In this document: piece by piece, positions 28,134 through 38,005 of the stretch
Position numbering within the stretch: position 1 is the first letter of the stretch
Layout: each line of letters starts with the position of its first letter
NCBI GenBank assembly: GCA_009695065.1
Contig: SIBR01000017.1
Span: 6,677 to 70,676, forward strand
Direction: 5' to 3'
From: Opitutus sp.
Lineage (GTDB): Bacteria; Verrucomicrobiota; Verrucomicrobiae; Opitutales; Opitutaceae
DNA length: 64,000 bases
Position numbers and translations under genes: made by a program
Notes under the pieces: generated by a model
Databases searched by the model: none
What the model saw: only the letters and a program-made list of their open reading frames with translations
Told to the model about the DNA's origin: nothing

Positions 28134-29150
28134 TCAACGCAGCTGCACCGCGCGCACGGCGGCGCGGTCCGAGGGCAAATCGATGGTTTTCGGCGCCGGC
28201 AGGGTCACGCGGCCGGTCGCAGCCCACTCTGTGCCGCGGAGCAAGGTCGTTTGAAATCCGAGGCCGCTAACGGCTTCGACGCCGTGGCCCAGCGCGGTGT
28301 GGAATACGCGGCCCCTGCCGTACGCCACGGCCAGCAGCAGCGGCTCGTGCTCGTGCGTGCGGTCGGACATCGCCGAGGCGAGAACGGTGAGATTTTTGGC
28401 CGGACCGCGGAGTCCATGGTAGAGTTCGTCCTTGGGGTGCATCCACGCCGGTGGCAGGCCGCGCATGATGGCGTGCGATGGATCGCGGGTCTCAACGAGA
28501 AATTCATGCTGGGCCCCGTGACCGCCGCCGGGCCCGGGCGACGTGTCCCGGATCCATTTGTTCTCACGCCACCGCAGATAAGGGCCGGCCTTCTCCGTGC
28601 GTCCGCCCCACCCGCCGAGGCCGATCATCTCGTTGTATTCCGGCCATTCGGGGAAAGCGTTGTTGGCGGCGTGGTAGGAAACAAAGCCGCCGCCAGCGTT
28701 TACGAAATCGACGAAGGTCGCGCGCACCGCCTCGGGCCAGAGGTCGCCGTTGTAGTTGGAGATAACCACGGCGTAGCCCGTGAAGTTCGGCCGCCACGCC
28801 GCCCACGCCGCCCCACTGCGCGATTGGTAGTCAGCGGCTGCGGCCGCGAACGCCTTCATTCTCTCCGTCTGCGCCGCCTGTTGGGCGGGCGTGGCGTTTT
28901 TTGGCAACGCGGGGCGGACGGGCGCGGCCGGCGGCGAGGTGGACACGTCGATCGTAAACCGGCCCGAATCTTCGAGGATTTTCTTGAGCAAGGGCGTGGT
29001 GGTCGCCCAAGCGTGGTTGTTCTGTCCATCGACGATCAGGACTTTGATCGTCGGCTGTGCCGCGGCCCGGGCCGGAACCATCGCGCCAAAGACCACGGCA
29101 CCGGCAAGGAGCGGTGAGACCAGACGGGCGAAGCGAAGAGATGTTTTCAT
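28134..29150 (-). CDS. ThuA-domain secreted protein
   Basis: This 338-residue protein has a signal peptide ([22 protein letters not shown]). The ThuA (trehalose utilisation, glutamine-amidotransferase-like) fold is shown by [12 protein letters not shown] near the start, [13 protein letters not shown], a [17 protein letters not shown] segment and late [11 protein letters not shown]. ThuA-like proteins are implicated in keto-sugar and disaccharide metabolism and often accompany Gfo/Idh and DUF1080 genes, as in this genome. The start at 29150 is preferred over 29279 because it begins the signal. It is convergent with the DUF1501 gene and divergent from the aminotransferase gene. Confidence 0.88.
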   Translation of the reverse strand: MKTSLRFARLVSPLLAGAVVFGAMVPARAAAQPTIKVLIVDGQNNHAWATTTPLLKKILEDSGRFTIDVSTSPPAAPVRPALPKNATPAQQAAQTERMKAFAAAAADYQSRSGAAWAAWRPNFTGYAVVISNYNGDLWPEAVRATFVDFVNAGGGFVSYHAANNAFPEWPEYNEMIGLGGWGGRTEKAGPYLRWRENKWIRDTSPGPGGGHGAQHEFLVETRDPSHAIMRGLPPAWMHPKDELYHGLRGPAKNLTVLASAMSDRTHEHEPLLLAVAYGRGRVFHTALGHGVEAVSGLGFQTTLLRGTEWAATGRVTLPAPKTIDLPSDRAAVRAVQLR

Positions 29151-29387
29151 AAGAAATGCCGGTGCGGCCGGCCGTAAATTGTCGCGGGTGGAGAACGGTA
29201 CATGTCTCTCCCGGCCCCGGTTGTCACGCGGGATGGGAGGGCTGGCGGTCGGAGGCACGCGACGCGGAGGACGCTTCACTTTTCAGCCAAAGTGCGGCAG
29301 GTAACTCATCCCTCCCGGCGTGATCACTCCGTTCCCCTCATCCCTCGCCCGTTCGCATCCGGCCGCCGCCGACCCGAAACTCCGCTC

Positions 29388-30551
29388 ATGAACGAATCCT
29401 TCCGCCTACGCGCGGTGCAGGCTCCCATCATTCCCGTCATCGCCGATCTGATCCGGAGTTGTCCGGGCACGATTTCCCTCGGCCAAGGTGTGGTGAACTA
29501 CGGACCGCCCCAAGCGGCACTGGATCAGATCGCGGTGTTTCTCGCCGACGCGGCCAATCACAAATACCAGTCCGTCGCCGGGATCCCCGCGCTCCTCGCC
29601 GCCATCGAGGCAAAGCTGGCACTGGAAAATGACCTGCGAGTTGGCTCTGGGTCCCGGGTAATCGTGACCGCGGGGGGCAACATGGCCTTCATCAATGCGC
29701 TGCTCGCCAGCGCGGATCCGGGCGACGAGATCATCCTGCCCACGCCGTACTACTTCAACCAAGAGATGGCCATCACCATGGCAGGCTGCCGCGGGGTGCT
29801 GGTGCCGACGGACGAAAACTACCAGCTCCAGCCGGAGGCGATCCGCGCGGCGATCACGCCCCGCACGCGGGCCGTCGTGACCGTTTCGCCCAACAATCCC
29901 ACCGGCGCCGTCTATTCCGCCGACGCCCTGCGCGCCGTGAACCGCCTTTGCGCCGAGCGTGGGATTTTTCACATCAGCGACGAAGCCTACGAGTATTTCA
30001 CCTACGACGGCGTCCCCCATTTCTCCCCGGGATCGCTCGCCGGCAGCGCGGAACACACGATCTCCCTGTTCTCGCTTTCCAAGGCCTACGGTTTCGCGAG
30101 CTGGCGTATCGGCTGGATGGTGATCCCGGCGCGACTCGAAGCGGCCGTGCGCAAAATTCAGGACACGATCCTGATCTGTCCGCCGGTCATTTCCCAATTC
30201 GCCGCCATCGGGGCACTGCGGACCGGCCGCGCCTACGCGGAGGAAAAGCTCGGCGCGATCGCCGAAATGCGCGAGCTCGCGCGGCGGACACTGTCGCGGG
30301 TCGACGGGTGTGCGGTGCCGTCGGTTCAGGGAGCATTCTATCTTCTCCTCCGCATCGCGACCGATCTGCCGGCGCTGGAGGTGGCCACGCGCCTGATCCG
30401 CGAACACGGCGTGGCGGTGATCCCCGGCAACGCGTTCGGCCTCACGCACGGTTGTTACTTGCGGGTGGCCTACGGCGCCCTGCCCAAGGCGGCGACAATG
30501 GAGGGCCTCGACCGGCTCGACCGCGGTTTGCGCACCCTGCTTCAAACGTGA
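29388..30551 (+). CDS. Class I/II PLP-dependent aminotransferase
   Basis: This 387-residue fold-type I aminotransferase is cytosolic. The PLP lysine lies in SLSKAYGFASWRIGW (about K232). VTVSPNNPTGAVYS and DEAYEYF supply the Asn, Asp and Tyr that hold the cofactor. The N-terminal TISLGQGVVNYGPP is typical of aspartate/aromatic or kynurenine-type aminotransferases. The frame is open to 29202; the ATG at 29388 gives normal length. Its TGA overlaps the GTG of the downstream acetyltransferase, so the two are coupled. The amino acid substrate cannot be assigned. Confidence 0.9.
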   Translation: MNESFRLRAVQAPIIPVIADLIRSCPGTISLGQGVVNYGPPQAALDQIAVFLADAANHKYQSVAGIPALLAAIEAKLALENDLRVGSGSRVIVTAGGNMAFINALLASADPGDEIILPTPYYFNQEMAITMAGCRGVLVPTDENYQLQPEAIRAAITPRTRAVVTVSPNNPTGAVYSADALRAVNRLCAERGIFHISDEAYEYFTYDGVPHFSPGSLAGSAEHTISLFSLSKAYGFASWRIGWMVIPARLEAAVRKIQDTILICPPVISQFAAIGALRTGRAYAEEKLGAIAEMRELARRTLSRVDGCAVPSVQGAFYLLLRIATDLPALEVATRLIREHGVAVIPGNAFGLTHGCYLRVAYGALPKAATMEGLDRLDRGLRTLLQT

Positions 30552-31099
30552 GCGGCACACTACTGGCCCGCGACGGCACCCCCCTGACCTTTGCCCGCAT
30601 CGCGGCAACGGACAGGGCGGCGCTTCAGCGTTTCCACGCCGGGCTCTCCGCCGCCACCCGCGCCGTCTTCCTGCCCCACGCTTACGACGATGCCACGCTC
30701 GCCCGCGCGGTGGAGCGTGACCGGCGCGGCCACGACCGGACGTACGCGCTCCGCTCCGGCGGGAAGATCGTGGGTTATTTTTTCCTCTGGGAATTTGACC
30801 AGCCCGTGCCGCTCCTCGGCCTCGGCCTGGCCGATGCCTGGCAGGGACAGGGATTGGGGGCACCGATGCTGCGCCGGTTGCTCAACGACGCGCACGCCGC
30901 TGGTTGCGAGGCAGTGGAGTTGACCACGGTCCTGACGAATGATCGCGCCTTGCGGCTCTACAAACGCGCGGGATTTCAAGACGTCGGCGTCGTGGATAAC
31001 CTCGCGGGCGATGGCCGCATCCTGCGGGAGCGGCGGATGTTTCTCGCCCTCCGATCGGGAGCGACCCCGGCGCCGCGGGATTTTAAGCCGCCGGTGTAG
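30548..31099 (+). CDS. GNAT family N-acetyltransferase (GTG start)
   Basis: This 183-residue GNAT-fold protein has the acetyl-CoA-binding loop as DAWQGQGLGAPMLRRLL and the C-terminal TNDRALRLYKRAGFQDVG motif typical of the family. I start it at the GTG that overlaps the aminotransferase stop (GTGA), because no ATG gives a full-length GNAT fold; the frame itself is open far upstream within the aminotransferase gene. Coupling suggests that it acetylates a product or relative of the aminotransferase substrate (inferred). It ends 5 bases from the stop of the convergent amidase gene. Confidence 0.85.
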   Translation: MSGTLLARDGTPLTFARIAATDRAALQRFHAGLSAATRAVFLPHAYDDATLARAVERDRRGHDRTYALRSGGKIVGYFFLWEFDQPVPLLGLGLADAWQGQGLGAPMLRRLLNDAHAAGCEAVELTTVLTNDRALRLYKRAGFQDVGVVDNLAGDGRILRERRMFLALRSGATPAPRDFKPPV

Positions 31100-31104
31100 C
31101 CGGT

Positions 31105-31917
31105 TCAGCCGCCTTCAGCCCGGCGAGGGCGCGGGGTCAGGCGTATTTCGACTTCCAATACGGTCTCGGCGTCGACGCCATACGGGCCGCGCAGAACCGG
31201 CTCGCCCTGAGGTCCAACCACGAGCGAGCTGCCGATGCAGGCCCGCCCACGCCAAGGCCCGTCCTCGATCGGACCGACGTTGCTGCATCCTGCAATCCAG
31301 AGGCCGTAATCGCGGGCCACCGGACCGTAGTTGTCGAGCCACAGTTGCCCGTAGGGCTGCGCAGAGTTGTCGTGGCCGGCAGGCACCGCCCACGCGCACG
31401 GGGAGAGAATCACGTCCGCTCCCATCAACCCAAGCGTCCGACCGACGCTTTGGCCGTGCGAAAATCCGTCCGCGCAAATCATCAGGCCGAAGGTGCCGAG
31501 CGGCGTCCGCGCCACGCCGAGACGATCGCCTCCGGCATAAAGCGGGTGAGCGATCTGGAGTTCGTTGAGTTTGCGATGGTGGAGAATCACCTCCCCGCGC
31601 GGATCCACCAGAACTGCCGAGTTAAAGATGTCGCCGCCGGCGCGTTCGATCAGGCCCGCGCACACGAACAGCCCGTGCCGGCGCGCCGCGGCGCCTATTC
31701 GCGCGCAGGATTCTCCCGATGGAATCGTGTCCGCAGCCGCGTGCGCCGATGCATGCGTCCAACCGAGATTCATCGCCTCGGGCAGCAACGCCACCTCCGC
31801 GCCCAAAGCGGCAGACTCCGCGATTAACGCTTCGGCCCGCCTGAGATTTCGCTGCGGCTCACCGCCGGCGACGCGCATCTGGATCAGGGCAAGTTTCACG
31901 GCCCACCACAGAGCCAT
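31105..31917 (-). CDS. Carbon-nitrogen hydrolase (nitrilase superfamily amidase)
   Basis: This 270-residue cytosolic protein has the Glu-Lys-Cys triad visible as LLPEAMNLGW (E~47), HHRKLNEL (K~116) and MICADGFSH (C~148). Length and motifs fit the amidase/N-carbamoylase branches, which hydrolyse amides or carbamoyl-amino acids. The start is taken at the ATG giving MALWWAVKLALIQM; a GTG slightly downstream (VKLALIQM) or the ATG at 31953 are alternatives. It is convergent with the GNAT gene and might be coupled to the small membrane protein upstream at 32001. Specificity cannot be read from the sequence. Confidence 0.88.
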   Translation of the reverse strand: MALWWAVKLALIQMRVAGGEPQRNLRRAEALIAESAALGAEVALLPEAMNLGWTHASAHAAADTIPSGESCARIGAAARRHGLFVCAGLIERAGGDIFNSAVLVDPRGEVILHHRKLNELQIAHPLYAGGDRLGVARTPLGTFGLMICADGFSHGQSVGRTLGLMGADVILSPCAWAVPAGHDNSAQPYGQLWLDNYGPVARDYGLWIAGCSNVGPIEDGPWRGRACIGSSLVVGPQGEPVLRGPYGVDAETVLEVEIRLTPRPRRAEGG

Positions 31918-32000
31918 AAAATACAGGCGGCCCGCAAGGGCGATGTCCGGCAAACCCCGCCCCGAAGAATCGCGAACCCCAGCGCTCCCGTGCTGACAAC

Positions 32001-32222
32001 CTAGCTTTTGGCGGAATCTTCGGGCACCTCGCGGACGGTAACATCGATCACGCCGTCATCTCCGATCGTTCCCGCGGGAGCGGCGCGGTGCGGCGGGAGG
32101 GGAGCTTTCCCGAAGTGGCGACCGAGCGAGCGGCTCATCCGCGTGACCGCCACGAGCGCCGCCACGAAGACGCCCAGCATAAGCGCGCCGACGGCCACTA
32201 ATCCCGTCAGGAGTGCTTTCAC
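32001..32222 (-). CDS. Small single-span membrane protein, unknown function
   Basis: A 73-residue product from the GTG at 32222 (93 residues from an ATG at 32282) has one strong membrane helix (LLTGLVAVGALMLGVFVAALVAV). A basic stretch follows (RMSRSLGRHFGKAP) and then an acidic tail containing VIDVTVREVPED. The helix-basic-acidic layout is coherent and the tail resembles other small envelope proteins of this group, but I know no functional family. Start choice is uncertain. Confidence 0.5.
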   Translation of the reverse strand: MKALLTGLVAVGALMLGVFVAALVAVTRMSRSLGRHFGKAPLPPHRAAPAGTIGDDGVIDVTVREVPEDSAKS

Positions 32223-32396
32223 GAGACCCCTAAGGCTAAAACTCACTGAGGGAGGCCTAAGTTGCAAAAAAGGAACGCCCATTTGCCCGGGGTTCGTTCA
32301 TTGCCCCGTTGCAGCCCTCGGGCTCCGGATGGGCGTGTCGGCTCTCCCAGCAAGCGGCCTGACCACGCGCGCGGGCCACCGCTGGCGCCGAACTCG

Positions 32397-33773
32397 TCAC
32401 CGCTTTTTCTTCCCCTTGCGGTGCAAGGGAAATTCCGGCGAATCGACGTGAGCCGATTCGAGCAACCTGGTCATGCGCGCGGTAATTTCCGGACGGGCCG
32501 CGGCAAGATCCTTCGTTTCGCCGATATCGTTCGCGAGATTATAGAGCTCCAGTGGCTGATTTGGAGCGGGCCGATATGCTTTCCAATCGCCGGCTCGCGC
32601 GGCCTGTTGCGGGGCGGCCTCCCAATACAGCAACTCCCGCCGGACCTGTTTCTCCGGCTGTCCCAATAGCGTCGGCGCGAGCGACACGCCATCGAGACCG
32701 GCCGGAGTTTTTCCGCGCGCCAATTCCACTAACGTTGGAAACAGATCGTCAAACCCCGCCACGAGCGGCGACTCGGCGCCGGCGACAATGCGGCCCGGCC
32801 AGCGCGCGATAAACGGCACCCGAATGCCGCCTTCGTACAACGTGAATTTCAATCCGCGCAAGGGACCGGCGCTCGCAAAGAACTCCGGGTCCTGCCCGCC
32901 CGCGGTGATCGGACCGTTGTCGCTGGTGAAGATCACCAGGGTGTTGTCCGTGAGTTTCAGCTCCTCCACCAGATCGAGGATCCGCCCCACATCGCGATCC
33001 AGCCGCGAAATCATCGCGGCGCGCACCGCTCGCGGCTGATCCTGCGCGCAATACGTGGCGCTGCCGGGGAACGCGACCGGCTCCGGCCACTTCCCGCGAT
33101 ACTCGGCCAGGGAATCATCCGGCACGGCGACTTCGGCATGCGGCAACGTGTACGCGCCATAGAGAAAGAACGGCTGATCCTTGTGTTGCCGGATAAAATC
33201 CAGCGCCGTCGTCGTGAAAAGGTCATGCGAGTAAACGCGGCGCTGCTTGTCGCGATTCTCCGGGATCTCCACGCGCGTGTCGTTGCGCCAGAGATGATCG
33301 GGATAATGCGTGTGCGCCTGCGTCTGATCGAGGTAGCCGAAGAAGAGATCGAAGCCTTTCTTCCACGGCGCTCCCGTCGTGCCGCGATCACCCTGGCCCC
33401 ATTTGCCCACCCCGCCCGTCGCGTAGCCTGCCCGCTGCAGCAGTTCCACAAACGTCGTGTCCTCGGGGCGGAGGCTCGATTTCGCATTGGACCGGATGCG
33501 CGCATGGCCGCTGTGCAGTCCCGTCAATAACACGCAACGCGCGGGCGCGCAGGAGGCCGACGCATAAAACTGGGTGAAGCGCAGGCCCTCCTTTGCCATC
33601 CGGTCGGTCCGCGGCGTATGGATCAGTTTCTGCCCGTAGCTCCCGAGATCGCCGAAACCAAGATCGTCGGCGATGATGAAAATTATATTCGGCGGACGCG
33701 TCACCGTCGCGGCTGGCGCCAGCGATACCAGCAGGGCGGCAACAAGAATGCAGAAAAAAGGGAGACGAGGCAT
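32397..33773 (-). CDS. Secreted type I sulfatase (arylsulfatase family)
   Basis: This 458-residue protein has a signal peptide (FFCILVAALLVSLAPAA). The sulfatase signature is CAPAR at ~75-79, where Cys75 would be converted to formylglycine. Metal ligands appear as IIFIIADDLGFGDLG (Asp-Asp) and TSDNGPITAGG (Asp-Asn). Length matches family S1 members acting on glycan sulfates. A KKKR-rich C-terminus ends the protein. Oxygen-dependent formylglycine generation needs an FGE-type enzyme; the SUMF1 protein at 43131 lacks the catalytic cysteines, so maturation is done elsewhere. It is downstream of a second sulfatase and an M23 peptidase, all on the minus strand with short gaps, so probably one operon. 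Confidence 0.92.
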   Translation of the reverse strand: MPRLPFFCILVAALLVSLAPAATVTRPPNIIFIIADDLGFGDLGSYGQKLIHTPRTDRMAKEGLRFTQFYASASCAPARCVLLTGLHSGHARIRSNAKSSLRPEDTTFVELLQRAGYATGGVGKWGQGDRGTTGAPWKKGFDLFFGYLDQTQAHTHYPDHLWRNDTRVEIPENRDKQRRVYSHDLFTTTALDFIRQHKDQPFFLYGAYTLPHAEVAVPDDSLAEYRGKWPEPVAFPGSATYCAQDQPRAVRAAMISRLDRDVGRILDLVEELKLTDNTLVIFTSDNGPITAGGQDPEFFASAGPLRGLKFTLYEGGIRVPFIARWPGRIVAGAESPLVAGFDDLFPTLVELARGKTPAGLDGVSLAPTLLGQPEKQVRRELLYWEAAPQQAARAGDWKAYRPAPNQPLELYNLANDIGETKDLAAARPEITARMTRLLESAHVDSPEFPLHRKGKKKR

Positions 33774-33791
33774 GGCAAAAAAGGCGGGCCC

Positions 33792-35369
33792 TCAGGGACG
33801 CGCCGCTTTGGCTCCCTTCTTTTTCGGGGCTCGTGCCGCTTCCTCCGGCAACGGCTTATCCTGCGTCGCGAGCCAGGTGTCGTACGCTTTCCCACGGGCG
33901 CCGGTATACTTGTAGGTGTCGAAGATATCTCCGTGACCCAGCGCTCGCGGATCCTGCTCCTCGCGGAGAGCCTTCATCATGCGATTGCGCATCTCCTCCA
34001 GGACCGGCGCGAACGCGAGGTCATGCGCGAGATTGCGCACATTTTCCGCGTCGTCCGACAGCCGGTAGAGCTCGTCCGGCGGTCGTTTGCCGAAAGAAAG
34101 ATCGTAATACGATCCGCCGAGGCGCTTGAGATACTCCTTCGTGGGACTGCCATCCACGTTGCCGAAATCGGTCTCGGGATTTCCCACCGGCCAGCGATCC
34201 GGGAAAAAATTGTGGACGTAAAGATACTCGCGCGTCCGCAGCGCACGCACGGGATAGCCGAGATCGTTCGGCCGGCCGAGATCGTGCCGCTCCTTGCCGA
34301 TCAAGATGGTGTCGCGGTTTTCCACGTAGCCCGATTTTTCCGAGCGCAAAATATTCACGAGACTGGAACCGGTGATTTGGGGATGCTTGGGCAGTCCGGC
34401 CAGTTCCAGATACGTCGGCGCGAAGTCGCGCACATTGATAAAGTCCTCCACCACGCGACCCGGCTTGATCCCCTTTCCCCAGCGCATCGCCAGCGGCAGG
34501 TGAAAGGCATCTTCGTGAATCTGTCCCTTCACGTACGGAAACGGCATGCCGTGATCGGAGGTGACGACGACCAGCGTGTTTTCGAGTTCGCCCGCCGCCT
34601 CGAGCAGCGCGAGCGCGCGCCCGACCTGCGCATCGCCCCACTCCACTTCCACGGCGTAATCGAGCAGGTCGCTGCGCACGACCTTTGTATCGGGCAGGTA
34701 GGCCGGGACTTTCACATCCTCGAGCCGCTTGCCGAGGCGCAAACCGGAGCCCGGTTCATAGACGCGATGCGGTTCGAAGAAACCCATCCAGAAACAAAAC
34801 GGCTGGCCGGCGGGTTTCTGCTTCAGGAACGCCTCGAAATTCGCGGGGTAATCCGTGGGATTTATTCCCGTCGCCATGGGCACCAGCTTCTTCGCATCGA
34901 AGGCCGGCCCCGCGGGATTGCGCGTACGACCGGTGAGCGTCTTGAAATCGCCCGGACCCCAGCCCTTGCCGGTCAATCCCACGCTGTAGCCCGACTTTTC
35001 CAACAGATCGGGATACACTTCGAAACCGGCGGGAAACATGCCGCCATGGGACACGGCTTCCTTCAACTGCCACGTGTTGCGGCCGGTGAGAATGCTCGCG
35101 CGACACGGGCTGCATTTGGGATTCGAGGTGAACGCATTCTTGAACAGCACACCTTCGCGGGCGACGCGGTCAAAGTTCGGCGTCTTGATCCACGTGTTGC
35201 CGTTGATGCCCGCGTGCGTGCTGCCGCCCCAGTCGTCGAAAATGATAAAGAGAATATTCGGGCGGCCCGGGGTCGACGGCGCCGCCGCGGCGGCCGGTGG
35301 CGCGAACGTGACGACGGTGGCGCAGGCCAACGCCGCCAGAAGAAGCTGGAACGGACGGGAGGTTTTCAT
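33792..35369 (-). CDS. Secreted type I sulfatase (heparan N-sulfatase-like)
   Basis: This 525-residue protein has a signal peptide (LLLAALACATVVTFAPPAAAA). The formylglycine motif is CSPCR at ~86-90. The metal-binding NILFIIFDDWGGSTHAG and VVTSDHGMPFPYVKG segments are present. The sequence layout is closest to sulfamidase (SGSH)-like sulfatases, which act on N-sulfated sugars, but substrate assignment by eye is unsafe. Its start overlaps the stop of the M23/PKD gene by 4 bases (35366-35369), and its stop lies 18 bases from the next sulfatase start. The three genes form a clear operon. Confidence 0.9.
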   Translation of the reverse strand: MKTSRPFQLLLAALACATVVTFAPPAAAAAPSTPGRPNILFIIFDDWGGSTHAGINGNTWIKTPNFDRVAREGVLFKNAFTSNPKCSPCRASILTGRNTWQLKEAVSHGGMFPAGFEVYPDLLEKSGYSVGLTGKGWGPGDFKTLTGRTRNPAGPAFDAKKLVPMATGINPTDYPANFEAFLKQKPAGQPFCFWMGFFEPHRVYEPGSGLRLGKRLEDVKVPAYLPDTKVVRSDLLDYAVEVEWGDAQVGRALALLEAAGELENTLVVVTSDHGMPFPYVKGQIHEDAFHLPLAMRWGKGIKPGRVVEDFINVRDFAPTYLELAGLPKHPQITGSSLVNILRSEKSGYVENRDTILIGKERHDLGRPNDLGYPVRALRTREYLYVHNFFPDRWPVGNPETDFGNVDGSPTKEYLKRLGGSYYDLSFGKRPPDELYRLSDDAENVRNLAHDLAFAPVLEEMRNRMMKALREEQDPRALGHGDIFDTYKYTGARGKAYDTWLATQDKPLPEEAARAPKKKGAKAARP

Positions 35370-36850
35370 GGTTCGATTTGCACGCGCAGGTGTTGGGTTG
35401 CCGTCCAGCCGTTCGCGGGATTCTGGCGCGTCACGCGCACCAAATAAAGGCCGGGCTTTTGATAATGATGCACCACCATGCCATAGCCGTTCGTGGCATG
35501 CTGGGCGGGGTCGATGTTCGAGGGCACCGAAGCCACCGGAGTGCCATCGCCAAAATCGAAGGTGTCGGCGCCGGTCGGGAACTCGAACGCGCGGGAACGA
35601 AACACCACCGGATCGCCCGGTTTGAGCCCAAACGTCGGCGCATACGTGGCATGCACCCAGGAGAGCGCGACCGTCCCGTCAGGTTGCGCTCCCGCAAAGA
35701 CAAACACGGAGGCGAAGTCGTAGTCGAAGTTACCCGCGTTGTCGGTGATCTTCACCACTTCACTGTAAAAGCCGGGGCGGTCATAGACGCGCGTGACGGT
35801 CGGTCCCGTCGCCGTAGTGCCGTCGGCAAAAGTCCACTCGAAACTCCGGACGCCCTTTTTCGCCCAGGAGCGCGAGGCGTCGAGCGTCACCGGTTTATGC
35901 GCAAGCACCTTCTGATGCGGCCGGGCGACCGCCATGATCGCCGGATCGTACTGTTCGCGATAGGCCTGCCACAGGAACGCATAGGAATCTTCAACGCCCC
36001 ATTTGCCCGAAGGCTGGAGACTTTCGGCGTGAAAATGGAGATGGGTCCACCCGCCGCTCGTCCCTTCCTTGCCAATATAGCCGAGGCGTTGCCCCTGTTT
36101 CACCCGGCCGCCGACGCGCACCGCCGGGTCGATCGTTATCAGATGCGAATAGCGATAAACCCAATCGCGACTGTCCCGCAGATAAACCACATCGTAGCGC
36201 GACTTGACCGCCGGATGCGGGGCGCCGGGCGCCACCTCCGTGCCGCGGGAAAGCACAAAACCGTCGGTCGCCGCCACCACTTCGATCATGCCTTCGGCTC
36301 CGCTCATATCCATGCCGGCATGATAATAAACCTTGGCGGCCGGCCGCGCGCCGCGACCGACAGGCTCGCCGGAGTACCACGTCATGGAGGCGAACCAGTG
36401 TTGTTTGACGGGATAGAGAAACGAGCCGGGCTGCACCCACGGCGAACCGGCCGGCCAGACCCGGACACGCGCGTCCTTCCGGAGCACCCACCAATCGAAA
36501 TCGGTGTCCTTCATGTAGGCTTGGACCGCGGGCGCATCGGCCTGCACGCCGCCCACCGGGACCGGCAGGCGATAGTTGCCGGACGTCAACTCGGCGCGCT
36601 GGCCGTTGATCTCAACGGTCACCACAGCGCCCGCGAGCGTGTTGATCACCGCATCGCGCTGCTCGTCCACCTTGAGCAGCTTCACCTGCGCTTTCGTGCC
36701 GTCGGCAAAGGTGACCTGCTGGGTCTCGCCGATATTCAGGTCGATCGTCCGGTGCAAAACGGCGTCAGCGGCGTGAAGACCGGTGGTCAGCAGGGACAGA
36801 AGCAGCCACGGGCGCAGCATCGAAGGGGTTTTCAAGAACAGTGAAATCAT
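35366..36850 (-). CDS. Secreted M23-type peptidase fold with PKD domain
   Basis: This 494-residue protein is exported (signal near LLLSLLTTGLHAA). The middle domain has LytM/M23 zinc motifs: HxxxD in YYHAGMDMSG, a YSHL segment and HxH in THLHFHAES, so the metal site looks complete. M23 enzymes cleave peptidoglycan cross-links. A PKD domain follows (FEWTFADGTTATG, then VKITDNAGNFD). A second sandwich region at the C-terminus is similar to PKD. The N-terminal ~140 residues are not recognised. The start may be the ATG at 36820 instead of 36850. It is the first gene of the sulfatase operon, which is an unusual partnership. Confidence 0.82.
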   Translation of the reverse strand: MISLFLKTPSMLRPWLLLSLLTTGLHAADAVLHRTIDLNIGETQQVTFADGTKAQVKLLKVDEQRDAVINTLAGAVVTVEINGQRAELTSGNYRLPVPVGGVQADAPAVQAYMKDTDFDWWVLRKDARVRVWPAGSPWVQPGSFLYPVKQHWFASMTWYSGEPVGRGARPAAKVYYHAGMDMSGAEGMIEVVAATDGFVLSRGTEVAPGAPHPAVKSRYDVVYLRDSRDWVYRYSHLITIDPAVRVGGRVKQGQRLGYIGKEGTSGGWTHLHFHAESLQPSGKWGVEDSYAFLWQAYREQYDPAIMAVARPHQKVLAHKPVTLDASRSWAKKGVRSFEWTFADGTTATGPTVTRVYDRPGFYSEVVKITDNAGNFDYDFASVFVFAGAQPDGTVALSWVHATYAPTFGLKPGDPVVFRSRAFEFPTGADTFDFGDGTPVASVPSNIDPAQHATNGYGMVVHHYQKPGLYLVRVTRQNPANGWTATQHLRVQIEP

Positions 36851-36901
36851 GGTGTCAGAGGAAAATCGTATCCGTAGAGAGGAACAGGATGCCGGGCGAG
36901 G

Positions 36902-38005
36902 TCAGAGGAAACGCTCAAGCCATTCGTAGGCTTCTTCGCGAACCTCGATGGGAAAAGCGTGCTCGATGTCGGGATGCACCACCTTCACCACGCCGGGCAC
37001 GCCGTAGAGACGATAGATCTGTCCGGCCGTCGCCATGATCCGATCCACGCTCTGCCAGTGGTAGTTGGCATCTCGCAGCGGGGCGTTCACAAAAATCGCG
37101 CGCGGAGCGAGTGCCCCGATCAGCTCATAAAAATCGAAGGGAATCTCTTCACGCGGATAATCGAGGATGTGCGGCATATAGAGTTCCTGGCTCCAGCCGG
37201 TGCCGGGTTTCCAATGGGTCGAACGGTAGTCCAGGTAGGAATCGAAGCCGCAGCTCGCCGCGACCACCTTGATACGTTCGTCGAAGACCGCGGTGTAAAT
37301 GCCGTTGTGGCCGCCCAGCGAGGTGCCGATGACGCCATACCCGCCCCGTTTCACGTACGGCAGCGTGTCCAGCACATCGAGCGCCCGCATGTTATCCCAG
37401 ATGGCCTTCATCGTACCGCTGCGATACCCCAGCGCGCGCAGATCCGGCTTCGGCTCCTCCTTCAACCCCGACCGGCCGCCGAAGCCGAGCATCGGGTAGG
37501 GCGTGGCGATCCCAATGAACCCGCGTTCGGCGAGCACCTCGCCATCGTGGAAGTTGGTCGAGATGTTCGGGCCCGCCGGTATATCGGCCAGCTTGTAGCC
37601 GCTGGTGCCCATCAGACAGAGCACACCCGGGCGGGGCGCACCACCGTTGAGCGCCGCCTTCGGCACAAAGAGGTAGGCGGGAACCCGTGAGCCCGGCTCG
37701 GACATGAAGCTGATCCGCCGCCGCACATAGGTGCCAAAATCCTTTTCCTCCTCCACTCGGACATCCAGCGGCACGCGCTTTTCCATCCCCGGCAAGGGCC
37801 CCATGACCGCCTGCGCGCCTGCGAGGATTTCCGCCCGCCGGGCCTGCCAGTCGCGGACGGACTGCACGGGAACCACCGTGCCGTCCGCCTTGTGATACTC
37901 CAGCAAGTTGCGCCGGTCCAGCCGGGCCGATGCCGCGTTCGTCTCCGGCACGAAGCCCGGCGAAGCCACAATCGCGCCGACAAGCAGGCAGTAAACTGGG
38001 TTCAT
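36902..38005 (-). CDS. Secreted acetyl-xylan-esterase-like alpha/beta hydrolase
   Basis: This protein has 367 residues from the ATG at 38005 (373 from 38023, which also begins with Met). A signal peptide is present (LLVGAIVASPGFVPETNAAS). The nucleophile elbow is VIGTSLGGHNG, and the likely acid and base are late Asp and the His in DIEHAFP. Architecture matches the dienelactone hydrolase/acetyl xylan esterase-like group common in PVC bacteria. Probable role: removing acetyl or other ester groups from glycans in the periplasm (inferred). It lies 51 bases upstream of the M23/PKD gene on the same strand and could be the first gene of that operon. Confidence 0.85.
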   Translation of the reverse strand: MNPVYCLLVGAIVASPGFVPETNAASARLDRRNLLEYHKADGTVVPVQSVRDWQARRAEILAGAQAVMGPLPGMEKRVPLDVRVEEEKDFGTYVRRRISFMSEPGSRVPAYLFVPKAALNGGAPRPGVLCLMGTSGYKLADIPAGPNISTNFHDGEVLAERGFIGIATPYPMLGFGGRSGLKEEPKPDLRALGYRSGTMKAIWDNMRALDVLDTLPYVKRGGYGVIGTSLGGHNGIYTAVFDERIKVVAASCGFDSYLDYRSTHWKPGTGWSQELYMPHILDYPREEIPFDFYELIGALAPRAIFVNAPLRDANYHWQSVDRIMATAGQIYRLYGVPGVVKVVHPDIEHAFPIEVREEAYEWLERFL

